A program made the position numbers and the translations under genes. The notes below the pieces were generated by a model. That model did not search any database and was not told where the DNA came from. It saw only the letters and a program-made list of their open reading frames with translations. A DNA stretch of 64,000 nucleotides from Borborobacter arsenicus (GTDB lineage Bacteria; Pseudomonadota; Alphaproteobacteria; Rhizobiales; Rhizobiaceae), in assembly GCF_003934165.1 (NCBI RefSeq), contig NZ_RKST01000001.1, positions 186,001 through 250,000 on the forward strand, written 5' to 3'. Position 1 is the stretch's first letter, and every line of letters starts with the position of its first letter. This document shows positions 26,220-34,380 of the stretch, one piece after another.

Positions 26220-27353
26220 ATGCGCACTGTTGCGAATCTCAGCGATCTCGAAAGGATTGCCCGTAGGAAGATTCCAAAATGGGTCTTCGAATATGCGCAC
26301 GGCGGATCCTATGACGAGCGCACGATGAACGCGAATCGTGACGATTTGCTGGCAATTAAACTGGAGCAACGCGTCCTCGTCGACGTGTCAAGTCGCCAAT
26401 TCGAAACCTCAATCGCAGGCATGCCGATGGCGCTGCCGCTGGCGATCGCACCGACAGGGCTTGCTGGCTTTTTTCATCCAGATGGCGAAATCCATTCCGC
26501 CCGCGCGGCAAAGGCCGCGGGAATCCCGTATTGCCTCAGCACTGTGTCAATCTGCTCGATTGAAGACGTTGCCGAAGCCACGGGTCCATTCTGGTTTCAG
26601 ATCTATGTCATGCGCGATCAAGGTTTCACCCGGTCATTGATCGAGAGGGCAAAAGCAGCGGGCTGTCCCGCGCTCGTGCTCACCGTGGATCTGCCCTTGC
26701 AGGCGCAGCGGCACAGAGACATCCGCAACGGCCTAGTTGTACCGCCCCGCCTGACTCCTCGGAATTTAATGGAGATGGCACTGAAATATCGCTGGTCGAT
26801 CGGAGTGGCGAAAGCGGGCCGGTTCAGTTTCGGCAATTTCCGCGATGTGAAGACGAGTGGCATGACGACCTTTGCTCAATGGGTCGCCGATTCTTTCGAT
26901 CCATCCTTCACATGGGACGACGTGGGTTGGATTCGCGAGATGTGGCAGGGCAAGTTGATTGTGAAGGGCGTACTCAACGTGAACGATGCGCGTATGGCGT
27001 TGAAAGTGGGGGCGGACGCCGTCGTTGTATCCAATCATGGGGGGCGCCAGCTCGACGGCGCACCGTCATCAATTTCCGTCTTGCCGGCGATCGCCGACGC
27101 GCTGGATGGAACTGAGCTGATACTCGACGGTGGCATTAGAAACGGTCAGGACGTTCTGAAAGCCTTGGCGCTCGGTGCTAGAGCCTGCCTGATTGGCCGC
27201 GCTCAACTCTATGGGCTAGCCGCTGCCGGCGAGGTTGGCGTGAGCAAGGTAATCGATCTCATCCGCAAGGAACTCGATACTAGCATGGCACTGACAGGAT
27301 GTATAGACGTTCGCAAGGTATTCCGCTCGGTTATTCATGCCCCATCGAAGTAG
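26220..27353 (+). CDS. FMN-dependent alpha-hydroxyacid oxidase/dehydrogenase (LldD-like)
   Basis: 377 residues, start ATG 26220 with GGAGAA upstream; the longer frame to 26049 overlaps gntR and is rejected. FMN and active-site blocks: KIPKWVFEYAHGGSYDERTM, LPLAIAPTGLAGFFHPDGEI, PFWFQIYVMRDQ, IVKGVLNVNDAR, VVSNHGGRQLDGAPSS (catalytic His and Arg), and ILDGGIRNGQDVLKALALGA. It oxidises an L-2-hydroxyacid such as lactate, glycolate or mandelate to the keto acid. It lies 82 bases after gntR and probably belongs to the same regulon. A broken paralogue is at 4564-5714. Confidence 0.93.
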   Translation: MRTVANLSDLERIARRKIPKWVFEYAHGGSYDERTMNANRDDLLAIKLEQRVLVDVSSRQFETSIAGMPMALPLAIAPTGLAGFFHPDGEIHSARAAKAAGIPYCLSTVSICSIEDVAEATGPFWFQIYVMRDQGFTRSLIERAKAAGCPALVLTVDLPLQAQRHRDIRNGLVVPPRLTPRNLMEMALKYRWSIGVAKAGRFSFGNFRDVKTSGMTTFAQWVADSFDPSFTWDDVGWIREMWQGKLIVKGVLNVNDARMALKVGADAVVVSNHGGRQLDGAPSSISVLPAIADALDGTELILDGGIRNGQDVLKALALGARACLIGRAQLYGLAAAGEVGVSKVIDLIRKELDTSMALTGCIDVRKVFRSVIHAPSK

Positions 27354-27384
27354 AGTTGCGTGTGGTGCTGGATGCTCGACAACG

Positions 27385-27392
27385 AAATATTT
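27385..27392. repeat. Target-site duplication of IS66 element, left
   Basis: AAATATTT, identical to 29874-29881. Eight bases is the IS66-family duplication length. Confidence 0.9.
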
Positions 27393-27476
27393 GTAAGCGG
27401 TGTTTCGGGGCCACCTTTCAAGAATGATCGCGATCTGTGAGGTTGCCGATCCTGTATTGGGATCGGAGATAGGCTT

Positions 27477-27905
27477 GTGTCTGGACTTGACCTTACGCTT
27501 GACCCGGAGCGGCAGCCTCGGCGTTTCGAGGTGATCAACGGTGCTGGCGGCCGGCGTCACTGGTCGCTGGATGACAAGGCGCGGATCGTCGCGGAGACGC
27601 TGGAACCGAACGCAATCATTTCGGAAGTCGCCCGGCGTTATGGTCTCAGGCCACAGCAGGTGTTCGCCTGGCGGCGTGAAGCGCGCAAACAGGTCGCTTC
27701 GGTGCAGCAGGAATCCCCGGCCTTCGTGCCGGCGGTGGTGCCGCCTCCGGAACCCGCGCCGACGCGTCCATCACGGAAGCGAAAGACTCCCCGAGATGCT
27801 GGCGTGATCGAGCTTGAGATTGACGGTGTCGCCATGCGGGTCGGCCGGGGAGCCGACGCCAAGACGGTTGCGGCGGTGATCCGTGCGCTGAAGGCAACGT
27901 CGTGA
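27477..27905 (+). CDS. tnpA: IS66 accessory protein TnpA
   Basis: 142 residues from a GTG start. Helix-turn-helix region WSLDDKARIVAETLEPNAII then SEVARRYGLRPQQVFAWRRE, typical of the IS66/IS3-type OrfA DNA-binding protein. A Pro-rich linker (PPPEPAPTRPSRKRK) precedes the C-terminal EIDGVAMRVGRGADAKTVAA region. Its stop overlaps the tnpB start as GTGA. Confidence 0.93.
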   Translation: MSGLDLTLDPERQPRRFEVINGAGGRRHWSLDDKARIVAETLEPNAIISEVARRYGLRPQQVFAWRREARKQVASVQQESPAFVPAVVPPPEPAPTRPSRKRKTPRDAGVIELEIDGVAMRVGRGADAKTVAAVIRALKATS

Positions 27906-28258
27906 TCGGGCCGACGGGCGCCGTCAAGGTCATGGTGGCGACGAAGCCGGTGGACTTCCGCAAGGGTGCGGAGGGGCTGGCTGCGTTGGTGCGCGAGACG
28001 ATGGGCGCCGATCCGTTCAGTGGCGCAGTCTATGTGTTCCGGGCGAAACGAACGGATCGGATCAAGCTGATCTTCTGGGACGGCACCGGCGTCTGCCTCT
28101 ATGCGAAGCGGCTGGAGGATGGCGAGTTCCGCTGGCCGAAAGTGCAGGGTGGCGTGATGCGGCTGACGGCCGCGCAGTTATCGGCGCTGCTTGAAGGGCT
28201 TGATTGGCGGCGTGTCCATGAAGCCCGCCGGACCCGCGCTCCGGCGCAGGCAGGTTGA
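27902..28258 (+). CDS. tnpB: IS66 Orf2 (TnpB) protein
   Basis: 118 residues with the family-diagnostic MVATKPVDFRKGAEGLAALV, VFRAKRTDRIKLIFWDGTGV and KRLEDGEFRWPKV. Needed for IS66 transposition; molecular role not established. GTG start coupled to tnpA. Confidence 0.95.
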   Translation: MIGPTGAVKVMVATKPVDFRKGAEGLAALVRETMGADPFSGAVYVFRAKRTDRIKLIFWDGTGVCLYAKRLEDGEFRWPKVQGGVMRLTAAQLSALLEGLDWRRVHEARRTRAPAQAG

Positions 28259-28327
28259 TCCGCGACCAAATGAATCAGTCTCGATTCCGCTGTCGCCCGG
28301 AACTGGCGAATATGGTCTCATCCGATC

Positions 28328-29860
28328 ATGGCAATGACGGCGGACCAGCTTCCCGACGATCCGGATGTGCTGAAGGCGATGGTCCTGGCGCGCGATGTCG
28401 AGAATGCTCGCCTGACCCAGATCATTAAGGAATTGCAGCGTCACCGCTTCGGCCGCCGGGCCGAGAGCCTGCCCGAAGATCAACTGCTTCTTGGCCTCGA
28501 GGAGGCTGAGCAGATCGAGGCGGCAGGCGAGGAAGAGGCCGAACGTGCCGATCCTGCCGCACGCAGGGAGCGTACCGCAAAGCGGCGGACGAACCGGGGG
28601 GCGCTGCCGCCGCATCTGCCGCGCATCGAGATGGTCGTCGACATCGAGGACCATGCCTGCCCATGCTGCCGCAACGGACTTCATCGGATCGGCGAAGACG
28701 TCAGCGAACGGCTCGACATCGTGCCGGCGCAGTTGCGCGTGATCGTCGTGCGCCGGCCCAAATACGCCTGTCGTGCCTGCGAGGACGTGGTCGTGCAAGC
28801 TTCGGCACCCGCGCGGCTGATCGAAGGCGGTCTGCCAACCGAGGCGACGGTCGCCCAGGTTCTGGTCTCCAAGTATGCCGACCACCTGCCGCTCTATCGT
28901 CAGGCGCAGATCTACGCCCGGCAGGGCATCAACCTCGACCGCTCCACGCTCGCCGACTGGGTAGGCCGCGCGGCCTGGCATCTGCGTCCGGTCCACGAGC
29001 GGTTGCTGGAAAAGCTGAAAGCCTCGCCGAAACTCTTTGCCGACGAGACCACGGCGCCGGTGCTGGATCCCGGCCGCGGCAAGACCAAGACCGGGCAGCT
29101 CTGGGCCTATGCCCGTGATGATCGACCGTGGGAAGGCGACGATCCGCCGGGCGTGGCGTATGTCTATGCGCCGGACCGCAAAGCGGAGCGACCGATCGCT
29201 CATCTGGCGGGCTTTGCCGGAATTCTGCAGGTCGACGGATATGGTGGCTATCGGGTGCTCGCCGACAAGAGCGGCGCGACGCTCGCCTTCTGCTGGGCAC
29301 ACGTGCGCCGGCGCTTCTACGAGCTCGCCGCAGCCGGCCCAACACCGATCGCGAGCGAGGCGCTCCGGCGCATTGCAGAGCTCTATCGCGTCGAGGACGA
29401 CATCCGCGGCCAGCCAGCAGACGCTCGTCGTGCCGTGCGCCAGGAAAGGAGCCGGCCGATCCTGGCCGAGTTCGAGCCGTGGCTGCGCGAGAAGCTCGGC
29501 CTGATCAGCCAGAAGACGAAGCTCGCCGAGGCGATCCGCTATACGCTGTCACGCTGGGACGGGCTCGCTCGCTTTCTCGACGACGGCCGCATCGAGCTCG
29601 ACTCCAATACCGTCGAGCGGTCGATCCGCCCGATCGCGCTCAACCGAAAGAACACACTCTTCGCGGGCTCTGACGGCGGTGCCGAGCACTGGGCCGTCGT
29701 CGCTTCGCTGATCGAGACGTGCAAGCTGAACGACGTCGAGCCGCTCGGCTACCTCGCCGACGTGCTCGCCAGGATCGTCAACGGCCACCCAAATAGCCAG
29801 ATCGACGATCTCCTGCCCTGGGCCTACATCGCCACTCCCCAGCTTGAGGCCGTGGCCTGA
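28328..29860 (+). CDS. tnpC: IS66 transposase TnpC
   Basis: 510 residues. Coiled N-terminus, a Cys-rich zinc-binding part (ACPCCRNGLHRIGED and YACRACED), then the DDE catalytic domain: Asp in KLFADETTAPVLDPGRGK, Asp in ILQVDGYGGYRVLA, Glu in SNTVERSIRPIALNRKNTLF. The C-terminal domain (EPLGYLADVLARIVNGHPNS, DDLLPW) is present, so the protein looks complete. The stop lies within the right inverted repeat region. Confidence 0.96.
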   Translation: MAMTADQLPDDPDVLKAMVLARDVENARLTQIIKELQRHRFGRRAESLPEDQLLLGLEEAEQIEAAGEEEAERADPAARRERTAKRRTNRGALPPHLPRIEMVVDIEDHACPCCRNGLHRIGEDVSERLDIVPAQLRVIVVRRPKYACRACEDVVVQASAPARLIEGGLPTEATVAQVLVSKYADHLPLYRQAQIYARQGINLDRSTLADWVGRAAWHLRPVHERLLEKLKASPKLFADETTAPVLDPGRGKTKTGQLWAYARDDRPWEGDDPPGVAYVYAPDRKAERPIAHLAGFAGILQVDGYGGYRVLADKSGATLAFCWAHVRRRFYELAAAGPTPIASEALRRIAELYRVEDDIRGQPADARRAVRQERSRPILAEFEPWLREKLGLISQKTKLAEAIRYTLSRWDGLARFLDDGRIELDSNTVERSIRPIALNRKNTLFAGSDGGAEHWAVVASLIETCKLNDVEPLGYLADVLARIVNGHPNSQIDDLLPWAYIATPQLEAVA

Positions 29861-29873
29861 GAACACCGCTTAC

Positions 29874-29881
29874 AAATATTT
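29874..29881. repeat. Target-site duplication of IS66 element, right
   Basis: AAATATTT, identical to 27385-27392. Confidence 0.9.
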
Positions 29882-30408
29882 GATGCCTTTAAGCGTGCGG
29901 ACGATGTCTACCGGGCGTTCACGGCCGAGTTGGTGAAACGACGAATTAAGCGGCGAGCGCTTTCAAGCGTCAGTTCCATTCTGGCCAGCATTTTCCGATT
30001 CGGTCGATACACTGTATCGTTTGCGCAAGACCTTCCGCCTTTCGATGACTAATGTCGATCGAACCTCCTTGTCAGCGTACCATACTGCATCGGGATTCCC
30101 GTTCCATGACACGCTGACATCAGAGGAAACAGGAGTTCACAAGCCCGACTCGCTCTACTTCGCGTACGATTTGGGCCTCCAATTCGCCTTCGGCTACAAC
30201 AGTCGGAGATCCTGCATGTGGCGCAAAGCCAGTGGCACGATATTGGTGTTGCCACAGAGCTCGGCTATTCGACCTGCTGGATCGAACGCCGGGAGGGCAT
30301 GGAAGGTTTTGGAGCCACTCCGGTGCCGGAAAGGTTGACCAAGCCCACTTTCCACTCAAGCCGATGAAGGATTTTGCAGACGCCGTCGACGCCAAGCGTG
30401 CCGAATAA
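29882..30408 (+). pseudogene. Decayed type II haloacid dehalogenase (HAD superfamily)
   Basis: Pieces in different frames align in order with a type II haloacid dehalogenase: VPFWPAFSDSVDTLYRLRKT, then FRLSMTNVDRTSLSAYHTAS, HDTLTSEETGVHKPDSLYFA, and after a frameshift near 30190 EILHVAQSQWHDIGVATELG, YSTCWIERREGMEGFGATPV to a stop at 30408. The N-terminal nucleophile motif (D-x-x-G-T) was not found, so the 5' end is missing or too decayed; IS66 sits just upstream. From 30409 to the lysR stop at 30706 nothing is recognisable. Confidence 0.75.
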
Positions 30409-30705
30409 CAGAGCTATATGACCTCTGGCGGACGCAGATCGCCCGCCAGAGAGTTGGCCAGTAGGTTTTGCTGTATCAATGATTGATTTCAACAACATAG
30501 ACGTTCGCATATTCGCCTCGGTTGGCGTACCACCTTCATTTAATTCTCCCCTTCAAAGCTTCGGCTGTGTTTTCCTGACCTTCGATGCGGTTGGACAATC
30601 TCCGTCCAGTATTTGCCGGAATGCGAGGGTCGCAGATGGTCGTCCTTCGAACGCATCAGAGGAAATGTTGATTCGACCTGCCGGCTGAGCACCTCGTTCG
30701 GTCGT

Positions 30706-31617
30706 CTACCGGGCGAAGTGGTTTGCTTGAGCGACCAGATGGTCGACCAGCTCGCGGCCGAAAGAAGGCAGATCTTCCAGCCGCTGCACGCAGATCTTGA
30801 GTTCGCGTACTGCCCAGGGGTTCGAGAGCCGCACCACCGCGATCGCATGGCTCGTCTTCAGCCGGTTTGCAACGGAACCGGGAAGTATGCCGACACCGAC
30901 ACCGGCCTCGACCATACGGCAGAGCGACTCGAAGCCCGAGACCTTGATGCGGATGTCGAGGCTGCCACCCATTTGGGCGACGATGTTGCCCATGAAGCCG
31001 TGGATGGCGCTTCCCTGCTGCAGCGAGACGAAGCTTAGCGTCGCTGCCTCGGCAAAGTCGACCATGCCCAGCGAGGCGAGCGGATGGTCCAGCGGTACCG
31101 CCAGCACAAGGCTGTCCTTCTGGTAAGGAATCACCTCCAATTCGTCGGTGCGGATATTGCCGGCGAGGATGCCTATATCGGCACTCCCATCCGCGATCGC
31201 GCGCGCGATCTCCGGGCTCAGCCGCTCTTCGAGTTCGATATCGACATGCTGGTGGGAAGCCAGGAACGAGCCAAGGGCGGCCGGCAGGATTTCGGTGATG
31301 GCGGTCGTATTGGCGAGGATGCGCACATTGCCCTTGAGGCCACGCGAATAAATTTGCAGGTCGCCATGGAGCCGCTCAAGATCCCGGAATACCCTGCGAG
31401 CATGGGTGAGCAAAGTTTCCCCGGCGGGGGTTAGCGTCACGCCCTGGCTGCGCCGGACAAAAAGCAACGCACCGAGCGCTTCTTCCAGGTTCTTCACGCG
31501 CAACGACGCGGCCCCGACCGAAAGATGGGCGCGCTCTGCCCCGCGTGTCAGATTGCCTGCTTCGGCAATGCAGACGAACAGGCGTAGATCCACGAGATCG
31601 TAGCGAAGGCTGGCCAT
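30706..31617 (-). CDS. LysR-family regulator of the PrpD/CaiB operon
   Basis: 303 residues, start ATG 31617 with AAGGAAA six bases upstream. HTH: YDLVDLRLFVCIAEAGNLTR, GAERAHLSVGAASLRVKNLE, LGALLFVRRSQGVTLTPAGE. The effector domain contains VRILANTTAITEILPAALGS and the late GVGVGILPGSVANR hinge. It diverges from the MmgE/PrpD gene by 154 bases and probably controls that operon. Confidence 0.92.
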   Translation of the reverse strand: MASLRYDLVDLRLFVCIAEAGNLTRGAERAHLSVGAASLRVKNLEEALGALLFVRRSQGVTLTPAGETLLTHARRVFRDLERLHGDLQIYSRGLKGNVRILANTTAITEILPAALGSFLASHQHVDIELEERLSPEIARAIADGSADIGILAGNIRTDELEVIPYQKDSLVLAVPLDHPLASLGMVDFAEAATLSFVSLQQGSAIHGFMGNIVAQMGGSLDIRIKVSGFESLCRMVEAGVGVGILPGSVANRLKTSHAIAVVRLSNPWAVRELKICVQRLEDLPSFGRELVDHLVAQANHFAR

Positions 31618-31665
31618 AGGATTTCCTTGCAAGCTGCCGTGTTTGCCGCTGCTGAATGCACCCTT

Positions 31666-31685
31666 TCCGAATAACAAATTGCGGA
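31666..31685. promoter_or_regulatory. Candidate LysR binding site
   Basis: TCCGAAT and ATTGCGGA form an imperfect inverted repeat (one extra base) between lysR and the PrpD-family gene. Weak evidence from symmetry and position. Confidence 0.3.
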
Positions 31686-31771
31686 TGGCGGTGCCACATG
31701 CTGGATAGCGGACTTAAGCCGCGTGCTGCTACCGCGCCAGGAACAAGCTCGCCGGCGCACAAGGAAAAACA

Positions 31772-33157
31772 ATGGACAAAACCTCGCAGACCTCGCCAAG
31801 CGCGGAACTTGCCGCATTCGCCGCCAACCTGCGGTTCAAGGATATTCCAACCCCGGTCGTGGGCCGTGCCGTCGATCTCTTCGTCGATTGGGTCGGATCG
31901 GCGCTGGCCGGCAAAGGCGCACGTCCGGTCGAAACGATCGCCGCTTTTTCCAAGAGCATGGGGCCGTCGGAAGGCTTGAGCGAAATCCTCATCGACGGCA
32001 GCTTTTCCTCGCCTTTCTTCGCAGCCCTCGTCAACGGTGCGTCCTCGCATATCGCCGAGCAGGACGATGTCCACAACGGCTCGGTCTTCCACCCGGCCGC
32101 CGTGGTGTTTCCGGCCGCTCTTGCTGTCGCGCAGGCAAATCGAGCTTCAGGGCAGGACTTCATCGCCGCCGTGACGGCCGGCTATGAAGTGGGCATCCGC
32201 GTCGGAGAATTTCTCGGTCGTTCCCACTACAAGATCTTCCACACCACCGGCACGGCCGGGGCATTGGCGGCGGCGGCCGCGACCGGGCGGCTGCTCGGCC
32301 TGTCGCCCGCTTCGATGCTCGATGCCTTCGGATCTGCCGGAACGCAAGCGGCCGGCTTGTGGGAATTCCTGCGCGACGCCGCCGATTCCAAGCCCCTGCA
32401 CACCGGCAAGGCCGCCGCCAACGGCCTGGTCGCGGCCTACCTCGCGAAGGACGGCTTCACCGGCGCAAAGCAGATCCTCGAAGGCCGGCAAGGTATGGCC
32501 GCCGGCATGTCGAGCGACGCCGACCCGGCGCGCCTGACCGATCGGCTGGGAGTACGCTGGACGCTGGCGGAGACGTCGTTCAAGTTCCATGCATCCTGCC
32601 GCCACACTCATCCTGCGGCCGACGCGCTTTTGAAGGCCATGCGCGACAACGATCTCGGCATGGCCGACATCGGCAGCGTGACCACCCTCGTCCACCAGGG
32701 GGCCATCGATGTTCTGGGGCCGGTCGTTTCGCCGTCGACCGTCCACCAGGCAAAGTTCTCGATGGGAACCACGCTCGGCCTTATTGCCGCCTATGGCCGT
32801 GCCGGCATGGATGAATTCGAGAAGGGCTATGCCCGCCCGGAAGTCACCGCCTTCCGCGACCGCGTCCGCATGGTACTCGACGACGAGGTTAACACTGCCT
32901 ATCCTGCTTGCTGGATCGGCAAGGTTCTGGTCGAGACCACCGACGGGCGCAGGATAGAGGCGCGTGTTGACGAGCCGAAGGGCGATCCCGGCAACACACT
33001 TACCCGAGACGAGATCGACGGCAAGGTACGCGGTCTTGCAGCCTTCAGCGGCGCCGCCGACGTAAATGACATGGACGCCATGCTGCCTCGCCTGTGGCAG
33101 ATCGACCGCGCCAATTCGATCGGGCCGCTCATGCCGGCCCGGCCGGACGCAGGCTGA
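31772..33157 (+). CDS. MmgE/PrpD family protein
   Basis: 461 residues. Family features: LFVDWVGSALAGKGARPVET, NGASSHIAEQDDVHNGSVFH (conserved D-D-x-H region), VTAGYEVGIRVGEFLGRSHY, FHTTGTAGALAAAAATGRLL, and FKFHASCRHTHPAADALLKA. Known members are 2-methylcitrate dehydratase, cis-aconitate decarboxylase and iminodisuccinate epimerase, so the substrate is probably a di- or tricarboxylate. ATG 31772 follows AAGGAAAA. First gene of a four-gene operon with acyl-CoA dehydrogenase, CoA-transferase and acyl dehydratase. Confidence 0.92.
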   Translation: MDKTSQTSPSAELAAFAANLRFKDIPTPVVGRAVDLFVDWVGSALAGKGARPVETIAAFSKSMGPSEGLSEILIDGSFSSPFFAALVNGASSHIAEQDDVHNGSVFHPAAVVFPAALAVAQANRASGQDFIAAVTAGYEVGIRVGEFLGRSHYKIFHTTGTAGALAAAAATGRLLGLSPASMLDAFGSAGTQAAGLWEFLRDAADSKPLHTGKAAANGLVAAYLAKDGFTGAKQILEGRQGMAAGMSSDADPARLTDRLGVRWTLAETSFKFHASCRHTHPAADALLKAMRDNDLGMADIGSVTTLVHQGAIDVLGPVVSPSTVHQAKFSMGTTLGLIAAYGRAGMDEFEKGYARPEVTAFRDRVRMVLDDEVNTAYPACWIGKVLVETTDGRRIEARVDEPKGDPGNTLTRDEIDGKVRGLAAFSGAADVNDMDAMLPRLWQIDRANSIGPLMPARPDAG

Positions 33158-33197
33158 GCGGTTCCCCACACACCAGACAAGAGACCAGGACACCCCC

Positions 33198-34370
33198 ATG
33201 AGCATCAGAGACATTCCACAAGGCGAGGAAATCGGGCAGATCAGGCAGAGCGTAAGGAAGCTCTGCGAATCCTTCCCGCCGGAATATTGGCGTCAGCTCG
33301 ATCGCGATCACGCCTACCCGAGCGAATTTGTGAAGGCGCTATCCGATGCCGGCTATTTGTCGGTGCTCATCCCGGAGGAATATGGCGGCTCCGGCCTGCC
33401 GCTCTCTGCCGCCGCAGCTATCCTTGAAGAAGTGCAGCACGCCGGCGCCAACGGTGCAGCCTGTCATGCGCAGATGTATATCATGGGCGCGCTTCTGCGG
33501 CACGGCAACGAGGAGCAGAAACAGAAATACCTCCCCGGCATCGCTTCCGGTGAACTGCGCCTGCAGGCCTTCGGCGTCACCGAGCCGACTAGCGGGACAG
33601 ACACGACCTCGATCAAGACCTTCGCCAGACGAGACGGCGACCACTATGTGGTGAACGGCCAGAAGGTATGGACCTCGCGTGCCGAGCATTCAGACCTGAT
33701 GCTGCTGCTTGCCCGCACCACGCCAAAGGAACAGGCGGCCAAGCGCACCGACGGCATGTCGGTCTTCATCGTAGACATGCGCGAAGCGCTGAAGAGTGGC
33801 ATGACGATCAAGCCGATCCGCACCATGATGAACCACGCCACGACGGAAGTGTTCTTCGACAATGTGCGGGTGCCCGCCGAAAACCTGATCGGCGAGGAAG
33901 GCAAAGGCTTCCGCTACATCCTGTCGGGCATGAACGCCGAGCGTATCCTGATCGCGGCCGAATGCATCGGCGATGCCAAATGGTTTATCGAAAAGGCCTC
34001 CGCCTATGCGAGCGAGCGTCAGGTGTTCGGCCGTCCGATCGGTCAGAACCAGGGCGTCCAGTTCCCGATTGCACGCTCTTATGCGCAGATGCGCGCAGCC
34101 GAACTGATGGTCCACCAGGCCGCATCCCTGTTCGAGAAGGGGCAGGACTGCGGCGAGCAGGCCAATATGGCCAAGATGCTGGCGGCCGAGGCCTCCTGGG
34201 CGGCGGCGGAAGCCTGCGTGCAGACGCATGGCGGCTTTGCTTTTGCCGAGGAGTACGACGTGGAACGCAAGTTCCGCGAGACGCGACTTTACCAGGTCGC
34301 GCCGATCTCGACCAACCTCATCCTCAGCTATGTCTCCGAGCACGTGCTCGGCATGCCACGCTCCTATTGA
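33198..34370 (+). CDS. Acyl-CoA dehydrogenase family protein (atypical active site)
   Basis: 390 residues; start ATG 33198, since the longer frame overlaps the PrpD gene. FAD-binding FGVTEPTSGTDTTSIKTFAR and WTSRAEHSDLMLLLARTT in the middle domain; C-terminal domain with GRPIGQNQGVQFPIARSYAQ and TNHGGF-like QTHGGFAFAEEYDVERKFRE. The usual catalytic-base segment I-Y-E-G-T is replaced by LYQVAPISTN, so the general base must lie elsewhere or the chemistry differs. Acts on a CoA thioester and normally passes electrons to ETF; an etf pair is encoded at 15.6-17.3 kb. Confidence 0.9.
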   Translation: MSIRDIPQGEEIGQIRQSVRKLCESFPPEYWRQLDRDHAYPSEFVKALSDAGYLSVLIPEEYGGSGLPLSAAAAILEEVQHAGANGAACHAQMYIMGALLRHGNEEQKQKYLPGIASGELRLQAFGVTEPTSGTDTTSIKTFARRDGDHYVVNGQKVWTSRAEHSDLMLLLARTTPKEQAAKRTDGMSVFIVDMREALKSGMTIKPIRTMMNHATTEVFFDNVRVPAENLIGEEGKGFRYILSGMNAERILIAAECIGDAKWFIEKASAYASERQVFGRPIGQNQGVQFPIARSYAQMRAAELMVHQAASLFEKGQDCGEQANMAKMLAAEASWAAAEACVQTHGGFAFAEEYDVERKFRETRLYQVAPISTNLILSYVSEHVLGMPRSY

Positions 34371-34380
34371 GGCCTCGCCG

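Larger units (their letters stand above)
27393..29873 (+). mobile_element. Complete IS66-family insertion sequence (2481 bp)
   Basis: Bounded by inverted repeats starting GTAAGCGGTGTT at both ends, about 18 of the first 22 bases matching, and flanked by the 8-bp direct repeat AAATATTT. Contains tnpA, tnpB and tnpC in one direction, all intact, so the element may still be mobile. It sits 39 bases after the hydroxyacid oxidase stop, leaving that gene whole. Confidence 0.95.

Noticed and set aside
30021-30338. 105-codon plus-strand ORF as an intact gene
   Set aside because: It matches only the middle of a haloacid dehalogenase; the conserved C-terminus continues in another frame, so it is part of a pseudogene.
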